Notes: generated by a model from the sequence alone, not told the origin. 25,902 nt of DNA from an uncultured Blautia sp. (GCF_934372025.1 NZ_CAKROJ010000034.1:1-25902); one strand, 5' to 3'. Shown: positions 1 to 6,757, numbered from the stretch's first letter. A program made the numbers and translations.

Positions 1-130
1 TAAAATAAATCTAATATGTTCTGATAATCAAATCATTAATTCATTTAAAATTCAAAAAAATCAAATCAATAAAAATAAATTTCAATAAAAAACACCTAAA
101 TTATAGTAACAAAATAGAATAGTAAGGAAA
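1..130. other. AT-rich non-coding stretch, no feature seen
   Basis: This is very AT-rich sequence with no open reading frame, no recognisable promoter pair and no copy of the phased motif that starts at position 131. The window cuts into whatever lies upstream. I see nothing here that can be annotated. Confidence 0.6.
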
Positions 131-465
131 AGTATCTTCAAAAGGTTCTAGAAACTAAAAAAAGATGCGTTTATAGCAAGAAAGTATCTGCAATAGTGAA
201 AAACGTGGTGGGAAGATACATTTTTATGATGAAAAGTATCTTCGGATTTAAGAAAAGAAAGTTAAAGATACATTTATAGATATCGATTCAGAAATAATTA
301 TCTACAAAAGCAAGTAATGCAAGTTGAAGATGCATTGGGAGTCAAAAAAGTATCTGTAATGATACTTTGTCAAGTGATGAAGATGTAATCTTATATGGAA
401 AAGCATCCTCAATGAATAAAAAGATAAGATGAAGATATAACAAAACGCTGAAACATATCTATAAA
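131..465. repeat. Left phased array of inverted GYATCTTCA motifs (52-bp period)
   Basis: The array alternates a forward motif (A)AGYATCYKCAA with its inverse GAAGATRCA. Forward GYATC cores start at 132, 184, 236, 298 (TTATC), 350, 403 (GCATC) and 455 (ATATC, decayed). Inverse GATRC cores start at 164, 215, 267, 329, 382 (GATGT) and 434 (GATAT). Same-orientation steps are 51-53 bp, with a single step of 62 bp in both series at the same place (236 to 298 and 267 to 329). Forward to inverse distance is 31-32 bp; inverse to next forward is 20-21 bp, apart from 31 bp at the 62-bp step. Sequence between motifs is not conserved. The steps fit multiples of about 10.5 bp, so all motifs would face one side of the helix. 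An additional GATAC at 361 lies outside the pattern. From 466 to 612 the pattern fades and only the ribosome binding site of the next gene is clear. Confidence 0.85.
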
Positions 466-612
466 TTTAAAGATTATCTAGTTGAGCCATAGTTCAAGTT
501 TTAAAAAATAGAAATTGAATAGGTTATAAACTTTAGAGTAGAAAACAGTAAATTAAATGAGAGAGAACAAATAACAAAAAATAAATAAAATCAATAAAGG
601 AGAAAGTGATTT

Positions 613-1398
613 ATGCAAAAGTTCAAAGATGCTTTACTTGAGGAGCAAAAACGGTTGGAAGAGATAATTTCAAAGGCAAAATTTGAGAACGAGCATATGC
701 CGGAAGGCAATCTCAGAATATCAAAGCACAAAAACAGATGTCGTTATTATCATTGTGTACATGATAGAAATGGCATCTATATACCGAAAAGAAAAATGAT
801 ATTAAGAGAGCAATTAGCCCAAAAAGCATACAATAGCGCTATCATAAACATAGCAGAAGAGCAACTAGCTAAAATAAATAAAATGCTGGAAATAGATGTG
901 GATGATGAAATGAAAAAAATGTATGATTCCTTGCATCCAGACAGAAAAAAATTAATAAATCCGATTGAGGATACCTGGGAGAATAATCTTCAAAAATGGT
1001 ATGCATCACCATACCAGGGGAAAGAATTTCAAGATGGTGCACCTATGATTTTTACTGAAAAGGGAGAAAGAGTGCGATCAAAATCCGAGAAGATTCTGGC
1101 AGATTATTTTTATAGGAAGAATGTTTTGTATAAGTATGAAAAACCATTATATTTGAAGGGATATGGTACAGTATATCCTGATTTTACATTTTTATCTTCA
1201 AAAACAGGGCAGGAGATATATTGGGAACATGAAGGGATGATGGACAAGCAAGAATATGCAAGAAATGCTGTTCGAAAAATAGAATTATATCAAAAAAATG
1301 GGATTTATCCTGGGGAACGATTAATCCTTACTTTTGAGACGGAACAAAGTATGCTTAATCAGAATATATTGGAAAATTTAGTGAAGAAATATTTATGA
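613..1398 (+). CDS. Uncharacterised PD-(D/E)XK nuclease-like protein between two phased arrays
   Basis: The 261-residue protein is soluble, with no signal peptide or membrane segment. Residues 1-110 are charged and helical, with predicted coiled-coil character at 3-25 and 65-100. A short segment ISKHKNRCRYYHCVHD at 36-51 is rich in basic, aromatic and Cys/His residues and could contact nucleic acid. The C-terminal half has a restriction-endonuclease-like pattern: RSKSE (Glu159), YPDFTF (Asp190) and YWEHEG (Glu205, His206, Glu207). The usual ExK lysine is not at its place, so the metal site is non-canonical or the protein may bind without cutting. From memory, similar proteins with RSKSE, YPDFT and YWEHxG occur widely in Clostridia as hypothetical proteins; I know of no assigned function. 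Start is supported by AAAGGAG at about 597-603. It lies alone between two arrays of inverted motifs. Nuclease fold is inference; function is unknown. Confidence 0.8.
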   Translation: MQKFKDALLEEQKRLEEIISKAKFENEHMPEGNLRISKHKNRCRYYHCVHDRNGIYIPKRKMILREQLAQKAYNSAIINIAEEQLAKINKMLEIDVDDEMKKMYDSLHPDRKKLINPIEDTWENNLQKWYASPYQGKEFQDGAPMIFTEKGERVRSKSEKILADYFYRKNVLYKYEKPLYLKGYGTVYPDFTFLSSKTGQEIYWEHEGMMDKQEYARNAVRKIELYQKNGIYPGERLILTFETEQSMLNQNILENLVKKYL

Positions 1399-1426
1399 AA
1401 TATTGCAACTAAATATTCAAGTATAA

Positions 1427-1900
1427 AAGTATCTGCGATGATAAGCATTTTCACTTTGAAGATGATATTTGGGATAAGAAGGTATCTGCAGGTCGAAGAA
1501 AAATAAAATGTAGATGCAAGTATTTTCTGGAAAGCATCTTTAATTTGCAAAGAAAGCAAGATAAAGATGCAATCACCAGGCTGCAAGTATCCTCAAGTGC
1601 CATAGAAAGAAAAGCAAGATGCAATCACCAGGCTGCAAGCATCTTCAAGTGCTATAGAAAGAAAAGCAAGATGCAATTACTGGGCTGCAAGCATCCTCAA
1701 GTGCCATAGAAAGAAAAACAAGATACAATTGTTTGTTAGGGAACATCTTCAAAATATGGAAAATACAAGTCGAGGATGCGTTTGTCCATAGTTGACAGAA
1801 ATAAGACATCTGCATATGAATTAGTTATGCAAAAGAAGATGCACTGCAGAAAATTAAGTGATCCGCATAAGTTATTGAACAGCAACTCAAGATGCACTGT
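1427..1900. repeat. Right phased array of inverted GYATCTTCA motifs (52-bp period)
   Basis: This array is built like the left one. Forward cores start at 1429, 1482, 1534, 1587, 1639, 1691, 1743 (ACATC), 1806 (ACATC) and about 1858 (GTGATCC, one inserted base). Inverse GATRC cores start at 1461 (GATGA), 1513, 1566, 1618, 1670, 1722, 1775, 1838 and 1891. Steps are 52 or 53 bp, except for one 63-bp step shared by both series (1743 to 1806 and 1775 to 1838). Forward-to-inverse spacing is 31-32 bp; inverse-to-forward is 21 bp, or 31 at the long step. The array begins about 30 bp after the stop codon of the nuclease-like gene and ends about 80 bp before the promoter of the next gene. No reading frame across it looks like a real protein. 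Confidence 0.87.
1565..1720. repeat. Three near-identical 52-bp tandem units inside the right array
   Basis: Units 1565-1616, 1617-1668 and 1669-1720 are each exactly 52 bp and begin AGATGCAATYACYRGGCTGC. Units one and two differ at only three positions by my count, two of them inside the forward motif (GTATCC against GCATCT). Unit three has several more changes. All three keep AAGYATCYTCAAGTG followed by ATAGAAAGAAAA. This is a recent local amplification of one array unit. It shows that the array grows by tandem duplication and that the pyrimidine in GYATC varies freely. Confidence 0.92.
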
Positions 1901-1981
1901 CGAGGCATTAGGCGCAATATCAGAAAGAGTTATTTTCCGTCTTCAAGCCCATCTGTTTTCCAACTACTCAAAAATCTTCTC

Positions 1982-2010
1982 TTGACCTGCAGTCGGTTTT
2001 GCGGTATAGT
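1982..2010 (+). promoter_or_regulatory. Sigma-A promoter for the FUSC-like gene
   Basis: TTGACC (1982-1987) and TATAGT (2005-2010) are separated by 17 bp, close to the sigma-A consensus. Transcription would start near 2017, giving a leader of about 100 nt before the start codon at 2120. Confidence 0.7.
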
Positions 2011-2054
2011 TCTCTACACTTTGTTAAAAATAAAAGTCTGTACATTGCTTTTGG

Positions 2055-2079
2055 ATAACTATTTTGCATGTGTAGTTAT
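2055..2079. promoter_or_regulatory. Inverted repeat ATAACTA-N11-TAGTTAT in the leader
   Basis: Perfect 7-bp arms lie 45 bp downstream of the predicted -10 box and about 40 bp before the start codon at 2120. It could be a repressor site acting as a roadblock, or an RNA hairpin. No run of T follows, so it is not a terminator. The factor is unknown. Confidence 0.4.
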
Positions 2080-2119
2080 TTATAAAACAATGTACGAATG
2101 CACGAGAGGAGCGAGTTTT

Positions 2120-3178
2120 ATGACTTTTTATCAGGAACTTCAGCTGAGCTCGACTGGTTCGAAGCAGCTGATCAAAAACACCACTGACCCGAAAGAAAAA
2201 CGCAGACATATTCTGATCTATAATTTCAAAGTTTATCTGGTAATGATATTTTGCGTTGCGGTGGTATCTCTGTATAGCAAGTTTATTGGAAATGACAACA
2301 GTGTTGTAGGTGTAACTGTTCTGTTGGCAGTGCTTGTGCTCAGACAGGCGGACTTTGGGATTCGTACATCACATGGATTGTTCTCTATTGCCGGAATATT
2401 TGCTATCCTGATGACAGCACCACGTTTTGCAAACACACTGTCACCAGTAGCTGCATTTGTAGTAAATGCAATTGCAATTCTTCTTCTGATGATTCTGGGC
2501 TGTCATAATGTAATTATGTACAATCATTCCACATTTGTACTGGGATATTTGCTTTTGCTTGGCTATGATGTGACTGGAGCATCATACATTAAGCGAGTGG
2601 AAGGTCTTGCGGCAGGTATGATCTTGTGTATGATCATTTTCTACAAGAATCAGAAAAACAGACCATACAGAAGAACCTTCCGGGATTTATTCCGTGAATT
2701 TGATATGCATTCAGCTCGAGGAAGATGGTATCTGAAACTGACACTTATCGTATCAAGCGCGATGTTGTTTATGAATCTTCTGGGATTGCCGAGAGCTATG
2801 TGGGCAGGAATTGCCTGTATGTCAGTATGTCTTCCGTTTACAGAAGACTGCGTTGCCAGATCTGGAAGCAGATGGAAGTTTAACATTGTTGGTTGTGCAA
2901 TCTTTATCGTGCTGTACCTGGTGCTTCCGGAATCTATGTATCCGTATATTGGTATGATTGGTGGAATTGGAGTAGGATATTCAGCAGGTTATGCATGGCA
3001 GACAGTGTTTAACACCTTTGGTGCATTGTCTATTGCTGCAGGATTATTTGGAATGCCGGCTGCGGTTGCACTTCGTATCGGAGCGAATGTGTTTGGAGCG
3101 GCCTATACTGTGATCTGCAATAAGATAATAGACAGGTTAGCTGCTATGCATTCTGCGAAAATAGAGGCAGAAGCTTGA
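2120..3178 (+). CDS. FUSC / aromatic acid exporter-like integral membrane protein
   Basis: This 352-residue protein has a short cytoplasmic N-terminus and two hydrophobic blocks (about residues 35-175 and 205-340), each with several membrane segments, joined by a basic stretch near 178-205 (KNQKNRPYRRTFRDLFREFD). This repeated two-block arrangement resembles the FUSC (fusaric acid resistance) and aromatic acid exporter superfamily; the assignment rests on general layout and motifs such as GLPRAMWAGIACMSV, not on a signature residue. The long cytoplasmic domain of classical FUSC proteins is absent. The ATG at 2120 is preferred over starts further upstream because GAGAGGAG sits just before it and earlier codons overlap the promoter and leader. 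It appears to be a single-gene transcript. Substrate unknown. Confidence 0.65.
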   Translation: MTFYQELQLSSTGSKQLIKNTTDPKEKRRHILIYNFKVYLVMIFCVAVVSLYSKFIGNDNSVVGVTVLLAVLVLRQADFGIRTSHGLFSIAGIFAILMTAPRFANTLSPVAAFVVNAIAILLLMILGCHNVIMYNHSTFVLGYLLLLGYDVTGASYIKRVEGLAAGMILCMIIFYKNQKNRPYRRTFRDLFREFDMHSARGRWYLKLTLIVSSAMLFMNLLGLPRAMWAGIACMSVCLPFTEDCVARSGSRWKFNIVGCAIFIVLYLVLPESMYPYIGMIGGIGVGYSAGYAWQTVFNTFGALSIAAGLFGMPAAVALRIGANVFGAAYTVICNKIIDRLAAMHSAKIEAEA

Positions 3179-3214
3179 AAATCCTGAACTGATATGAGAA
3201 AATGAATAGTATAA

Positions 3215-3241
3215 GATGTCAGGGTGAAAGTTCCCGGCATC
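3215..3241 (+). other. Bulged hairpin in the gap before the amidase gene
   Basis: GATGTC-A-GGG pairs with CCC-GGCATC around an 8-nt loop, a 9-bp stem with one bulged A and one G-U pair. No T-run follows, so it does not look like an intrinsic terminator. It ends about 33 bp before the amidase start codon and would lie in the 5' untranslated region if transcribed. Role unknown. Confidence 0.4.
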
Positions 3242-3274
3242 AGTATACTTACTTAGCATAGAAGGGGAAAACGT

Positions 3275-4279
3275 ATGAAAAAGTTCAAGAGATCTGTCTG
3301 TATTTTATTTACCCTGCTGCTCATTGCCGGAACATTGTTTGATACAGTGATAAATGAAAATCAGGGACTGTTCAAAGCATCTACAGTTCAGGCAGCAGAG
3401 AATGCAGGATCCTACACCGGATGGAAGACTGTGGCAGGTAAACGAAAATACTATCAGAATGGAAAATTGAAAACGGGATTCTGCAAAATCGAAAATGAGT
3501 ATTACTGCTTTGATACAAAAGGAAACATGCGCACCGGTTGGCAGTATGTGGGAAAGAGATATCGCTATTTTGACAAGAAAACCGGAAAGATGAAAACCAG
3601 CACTACAGTTCAGGGAAGAAAAATCGACAGCAAAGGTGTATGGACACCGGTTGTTGTACTTGATCCGGGACATTCGGGAAAAGTTACCGGCGGCTATGAA
3701 CCGATAGGACCGGGAGCACGGGAACGAAAGTCAAAAGATACTTCAGGAGCACAGGGATGTGTGACGAGGGTTAATGAATATCAGCTTACTTTAAAAATAG
3801 CCAAAAAATTACAGGCAGAACTGAAAAAACAGGGATATAAAGTAATTCTGACGCGTAAAGATAACAAAACAGCAATCAGTTGTGTACAGCGCGCTAAAAT
3901 TGCGAATAAAGCAAAGGCAGATGTATATCTCCGGATTCACGCAAATGACGTTGATTTTTCCAGTGCGAATGGTGCATTGACGATCAGTATCAGCCGCAGA
4001 AATCGTTTTGTCAGCAGTAAGATGGCTAAAAAATGCTATGCACTTTCCAAAGCAGTTCTGGATTCCTATGTAAAGGCTACCGGATGCCGTCGTGAATATA
4101 TCTGGGAAAATGATTCTATGAGCGGAAACAACTGGAGTAAAGTTCCCACAACACTGATTGAACTGGGATATATGTCAAATCCAACCGAAGACAGGAAGAT
4201 GCAAAGTGCCTCTTATCAGAAAAAGATGGTAAAAGGACTTGCGGATGGAATTCGTAAATATTTGATTGCAGCAAAATAG
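3275..4279 (+). CDS. Secreted N-acetylmuramoyl-L-alanine amidase with cell-wall-binding repeats
   Basis: The enzyme cleaves the amide bond between muramic acid and L-alanine in peptidoglycan. The 334-residue precursor has a signal peptide (basic start, hydrophobic 8-22, likely cleavage after VQA at 38-40). Residues 46-125 carry short Tyr/Trp/Gly repeats (TGWKTVAGKRKYY, TGFCKIENEYYCFD, TGWQYVGKRYRYFD) of the choline-binding/glucan-binding type that attach to wall polymers. The Amidase_3 catalytic domain spans about 125-331. Zinc and catalytic residues are visible: His133 in DPGHSG, Glu168 in NEYQLTL, His222 in RIHAND and Glu296 in IELGYMSN. Start is supported by AAGGGGAA upstream of ATG. Putting the binding repeats before the catalytic domain is common in this order. 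It could serve in daughter-cell separation, wall turnover or autolysis; the sequence does not say which. Confidence 0.92.
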   Translation: MKKFKRSVCILFTLLLIAGTLFDTVINENQGLFKASTVQAAENAGSYTGWKTVAGKRKYYQNGKLKTGFCKIENEYYCFDTKGNMRTGWQYVGKRYRYFDKKTGKMKTSTTVQGRKIDSKGVWTPVVVLDPGHSGKVTGGYEPIGPGARERKSKDTSGAQGCVTRVNEYQLTLKIAKKLQAELKKQGYKVILTRKDNKTAISCVQRAKIANKAKADVYLRIHANDVDFSSANGALTISISRRNRFVSSKMAKKCYALSKAVLDSYVKATGCRREYIWENDSMSGNNWSKVPTTLIELGYMSNPTEDRKMQSASYQKKMVKGLADGIRKYLIAAK

Positions 4280-4331
4280 CAATTTGACAGTTGTTGATAT
4301 CTACATGACATAGTACTGAAAATGTACAGCT

Positions 4332-4361
4332 GTTCGCAGACAGTTCGCAGACAGTTCGCAG
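4332..4361. repeat. Three tandem copies of an 11-bp unit (GTTCGCAGACA)
   Basis: GTTCGCAGACA occurs at 4332-4342 and 4343-4353, with a partial third copy from 4354. The 11-bp period is close to one helix turn. It lies between the amidase stop and the promoter of the next operon. It may be a regulatory site array or simple slippage; no known factor is matched. Confidence 0.6.
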
Positions 4362-4390
4362 ATAATATCTCGCCGGGATGTGTTTTTTTC

Positions 4391-4419
4391 TTGACAGAGA
4401 AATGTTGAATTGGTAACAT
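4391..4419 (+). promoter_or_regulatory. Sigma-A promoter for the RmlD-like/symporter operon
   Basis: TTGACA (4391-4396) and TAACAT (4414-4419) are separated by 17 bp, a near-consensus pair. Transcription would start near 4426, giving a leader of about 70 nt that contains the hairpin at 4444-4478. A second, weaker TTGACA occurs at 4284. Confidence 0.65.
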
Positions 4420-4443
4420 ATTAAAGGATATAAAGATTGAGAA

Positions 4444-4478
4444 AGCGTTGATTTTTTGTCTGAATCAACGCTCTTTTT
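4444..4478 (+). terminator. Intrinsic terminator just upstream of the RmlD-like gene
   Basis: AGCGTTGATT (4444-4453) pairs perfectly with AATCAACGCT (4463-4472), followed by C and TTTTT. It lies after the predicted promoter at 4391-4419 and only 16 nt before the start codon at 4495. It may end amidase transcription, act as an attenuator of the downstream operon, or both. Confidence 0.75.
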
Positions 4479-4494
4479 ATGAAGGAGGAATAAT

Positions 4495-5346
4495 ATGCTA
4501 AAAGTATGGATAGCAGGTGCTGCCGGACAGATCGGACGTGCCCTGAATGATGTACTGGATCCACTGCAGATCGAGGTGCTGAATACAGATCTCGATGATC
4601 TGGATATTACAGATACCGATGAAGTCATCAACTTTGGTTCTGTAAACCGTCCTGATGTGATCATCAACTGTACCGGTATGACTGACACAGTTGAATGTGA
4701 GAAAAACCCGGAACATGCATACAGAGTCAATGCACTGGGTGCAAGAAACTTAAGTATTGTAGCTCGTAAATGTGGTTCCAAGATCGTGCAGCTCTCAACA
4801 GATGATGTTTTTGACGGACAGAGTAAAAAACCTTACACAGAGTTTGATGACACCAATCCTCTGACTGTGTACGGAAGATCCAAAAGAGCCGGTGAAAACT
4901 ATGTAAAAGAGTTTACCCATAAACATTTCATTATTCGAAGCAACTGGGTATATGGTCATGGCGGACACAATTTTGTAAACCGTGTTCTGGAAGCTGCCGA
5001 TGCAGGAAAAACATTATCTGTGGCAGCAGACCAGTTTGGTTCTCCGACCAGCGCAGAAGATCTTGCGAGAATGATTCTGTATCTGATCAGTACCAATGAA
5101 TATGGAACCTATCATGTAACATGCAGCGGTGTATGTAACCGACTTGAATTTGCTCAGGAGGTTCTGAGACTTGCAGGAAAGAGCATTGAACTGAAAGCTG
5201 TTCCGACAGAACAGTCAGATTTATCTTCAGTAAGACCACCATATGCTGTTCTGGATAATTTTATCCTTCGTATCATTGAAGTGTACGATATGCCGGACTG
5301 GAAAGAATCACTGAAAGAGTACATGGATGAAAGAACGGAGGATTAA
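4495..5346 (+). CDS. RmlD-like NAD(P)-dependent nucleotide-sugar reductase
   Basis: This 283-residue protein is of the extended short-chain dehydrogenase type, closest in appearance to dTDP-4-dehydrorhamnose reductase (RmlD/RfbD), which makes dTDP-L-rhamnose. The nucleotide-binding GAAGQIG motif is at 8-14, followed by NCTGMTDTVECEKNPEHAYRVN and STDDVFDG, and the catalytic YGRSK (Tyr-x-x-x-Lys) near 126-130. All other rhamnose pathway genes (rmlA, B, C) are missing nearby, so its substrate is uncertain. GGAGGA at 4484-4489 supports the start. It is followed after one base by a symporter gene whose ribosome binding site lies inside this gene's end, so the two are translationally coupled. The link between a sugar reductase and an acidic substrate transporter is not explained. 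Confidence 0.75.
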   Translation: MLKVWIAGAAGQIGRALNDVLDPLQIEVLNTDLDDLDITDTDEVINFGSVNRPDVIINCTGMTDTVECEKNPEHAYRVNALGARNLSIVARKCGSKIVQLSTDDVFDGQSKKPYTEFDDTNPLTVYGRSKRAGENYVKEFTHKHFIIRSNWVYGHGGHNFVNRVLEAADAGKTLSVAADQFGSPTSAEDLARMILYLISTNEYGTYHVTCSGVCNRLEFAQEVLRLAGKSIELKAVPTEQSDLSSVRPPYAVLDNFILRIIEVYDMPDWKESLKEYMDERTED

Positions 5347-5347
5347 T

Positions 5348-6646
5348 ATGAAAGAAAAAAATGTAAAAGCAAAAACTCCGAACAAAAAAGCTCTCGGACT
5401 GACTACCAAGATTTTTATCGCACTGCTTGCAGGTGCTATTCTTGGTATCGTACTTTGTTATCTGGTTCCGGACAGCAACTTTAAGAAGGATGTTATTGTA
5501 GAAGGAATCCTGTATGTAGTTGGACAGGGATTTATCCGACTGATGAAGATGCTGGTTGTACCGCTGGTATTCTGTTCACTTGTATGTGGAAGTATGTCAA
5601 TCGGAGATACCAAGAAGCTTGGAACAGTTGGCGTAAGAACCCTGATTTTTTATCTGTTTACAACAGCGCTGGCAGTAGTTGTTGCACTTTCTGTCGGTAA
5701 CCTGATCAACCCTGGCGTTGGACTTGATATGAGTGCAATCCAGACATCAGCAGCTTCTGTTGAGACTATGGAGGCAACATCTCTGACAGATACGATCCTG
5801 AATATCATTCCGGATAACCCGATCAACTCACTGGCAAGCGGAACAATGCTGCAGGTAATCGTTTTCGCACTGATCGTAGGTGTGATCCTTGCGAAGATGG
5901 GAGAGCGTGCAGAGACAGTAGCAAACTTCTTCAGCCAGTTCAACGATATCATGATGGAAATGACCATGATGATCATGAGCCTTGCTCCGATTGGTGTATT
6001 TTGTCTGATCAGCCGTACATTTGCAAACATTGGTTTCAGCGCATTTATTCCGCTGGCAAAATACATGATCGGTGTACTGCTTGCTCTGGCAATCCAGTGC
6101 TTCGGTGTATATCAGATTCTTCTGAAAGTATTTACAGGACTGAATCCGATTCGCTTTATCAAGAAATTCTTCCCGGTTATGGCTTTCGCATTCTCAACAG
6201 CAACATCCAATGCGACCATTCCGCTTTCTATTGACACACTCACAAAGAAGGTCGGTGTATCCAAGAAGATTTCTTCCTTTACTATCCCGCTTGGTGCGAC
6301 CATTAACATGGATGGTACTTCCATCATGCAGGGTGTTGCGGTAGTATTTGCTGCACAGGCATTTGGAATTCATCTGACTCCAATGGATTATGTGACCGTT
6401 GTAGGAACAGCAACACTTGCTTCTATCGGTACCGCCGGTGTTCCGAGCGTTGGTCTGGTTACTCTGACTATGGTATTTAATTCAGTAGGCCTTCCAGTTG
6501 AGGCAATTGGTCTGATCATGGGTATCGACCGTATCCTTGATATGACAAGAACAGCAGTTAACATTACCGGTGATGCTGTCTGCACAACAATTGTTGCTCA
6601 TCAGAACGGTGCTCTGGATAAGAAGGTCTTTAACGAAACAGAATAA
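5348..6646 (+). CDS. Acidic amino acid/dicarboxylate:cation symporter (DAACS/SDF family)
   Basis: This 432-residue membrane transporter is of the GltPh/GltT type, taking up glutamate, aspartate or C4-dicarboxylates with sodium or protons. Seen in the sequence: a serine/threonine-rich hairpin 1 region (AFSTATSNATIPLS, 281-294), the NMDGT motif at 320-324, hairpin 2 (ASIGTAGVPSVGL, 358-370) and helix 8 DRILDMTRTAVNITGD (394-409). Compared with the known GltPh residues D390, D394, R397, N401 and D405, this protein has Asp394, Asp398, Arg401, Asn405 and Asp409. The arginine favours an acidic substrate over a neutral one. The ATG at 5348 is chosen because GGAGGA lies 5 nt before it; an earlier in-frame ATG at 5327 has no such site and would overlap the upstream gene. 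Confidence 0.9.
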   Translation: MKEKNVKAKTPNKKALGLTTKIFIALLAGAILGIVLCYLVPDSNFKKDVIVEGILYVVGQGFIRLMKMLVVPLVFCSLVCGSMSIGDTKKLGTVGVRTLIFYLFTTALAVVVALSVGNLINPGVGLDMSAIQTSAASVETMEATSLTDTILNIIPDNPINSLASGTMLQVIVFALIVGVILAKMGERAETVANFFSQFNDIMMEMTMMIMSLAPIGVFCLISRTFANIGFSAFIPLAKYMIGVLLALAIQCFGVYQILLKVFTGLNPIRFIKKFFPVMAFAFSTATSNATIPLSIDTLTKKVGVSKKISSFTIPLGATINMDGTSIMQGVAVVFAAQAFGIHLTPMDYVTVVGTATLASIGTAGVPSVGLVTLTMVFNSVGLPVEAIGLIMGIDRILDMTRTAVNITGDAVCTTIVAHQNGALDKKVFNETE

Positions 6647-6663
6647 AAGCAGAGTGATCTGTA

Positions 6664-6698
6664 AAAAAACGACTGTACATGATGTATGGCCGTTTTTT
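6664..6698. terminator. Terminator after the symporter gene
   Basis: AAAAAACG (6664-6671) pairs with CGTTTTTT (6691-6698), and the inner part ACAT/ATGT adds pairs. The A-run and T-run mean it could act in both directions. It closes the two-gene operon. Confidence 0.65.
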
Positions 6699-6706
6699 AT
6701 GTAATA

Positions 6707-6728
6707 GGATATTACTCCGTAATACTCC
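6707..6728. promoter_or_regulatory. Palindromic site GGATATTAC-TCC-GTAATACTCC
   Basis: An inverted repeat with core TATTAC-TCC-GTAATA lies about 30 bp upstream of the -35 box of the ABC-F promoter. Its sequence closely matches another palindrome at 23252-23272 before the xanthine permease, and shares the TTAC-N3-GTAA core with a site at 21866-21876. It may be an operator of a common regulator. Confidence 0.4.
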
Positions 6729-6757
6729 TGTTACATAAGAACTGTATATAAAACCGG

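Noticed and set aside
131..1900. CRISPR array
   Set aside because: There are no 23-47 bp direct repeats separated by unique spacers. The repeated element is a 9-10 bp motif in alternating orientation, and neighbouring spacers are partly duplicated. No cas gene is present.
1776..1985. Possible small proteins within the right array (1776-1985 plus, 1359-1586 minus)
   Set aside because: They lack ribosome binding sites, run across the repeat motifs, and have no protein-like composition. They are chance open frames.
1..2000. Insertion sequence or transposon around the nuclease-like gene
   Set aside because: No transposase, no terminal inverted repeats bounding the region and no target-site duplication were found. 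The motifs alternate regularly and do not mark two ends.
1892..2119. N-terminal extension of the FUSC-like protein
   Set aside because: The frame stays open upstream, but it covers the promoter at 1982-2010, has no ribosome binding site, and encodes a cysteine-rich non-family sequence.
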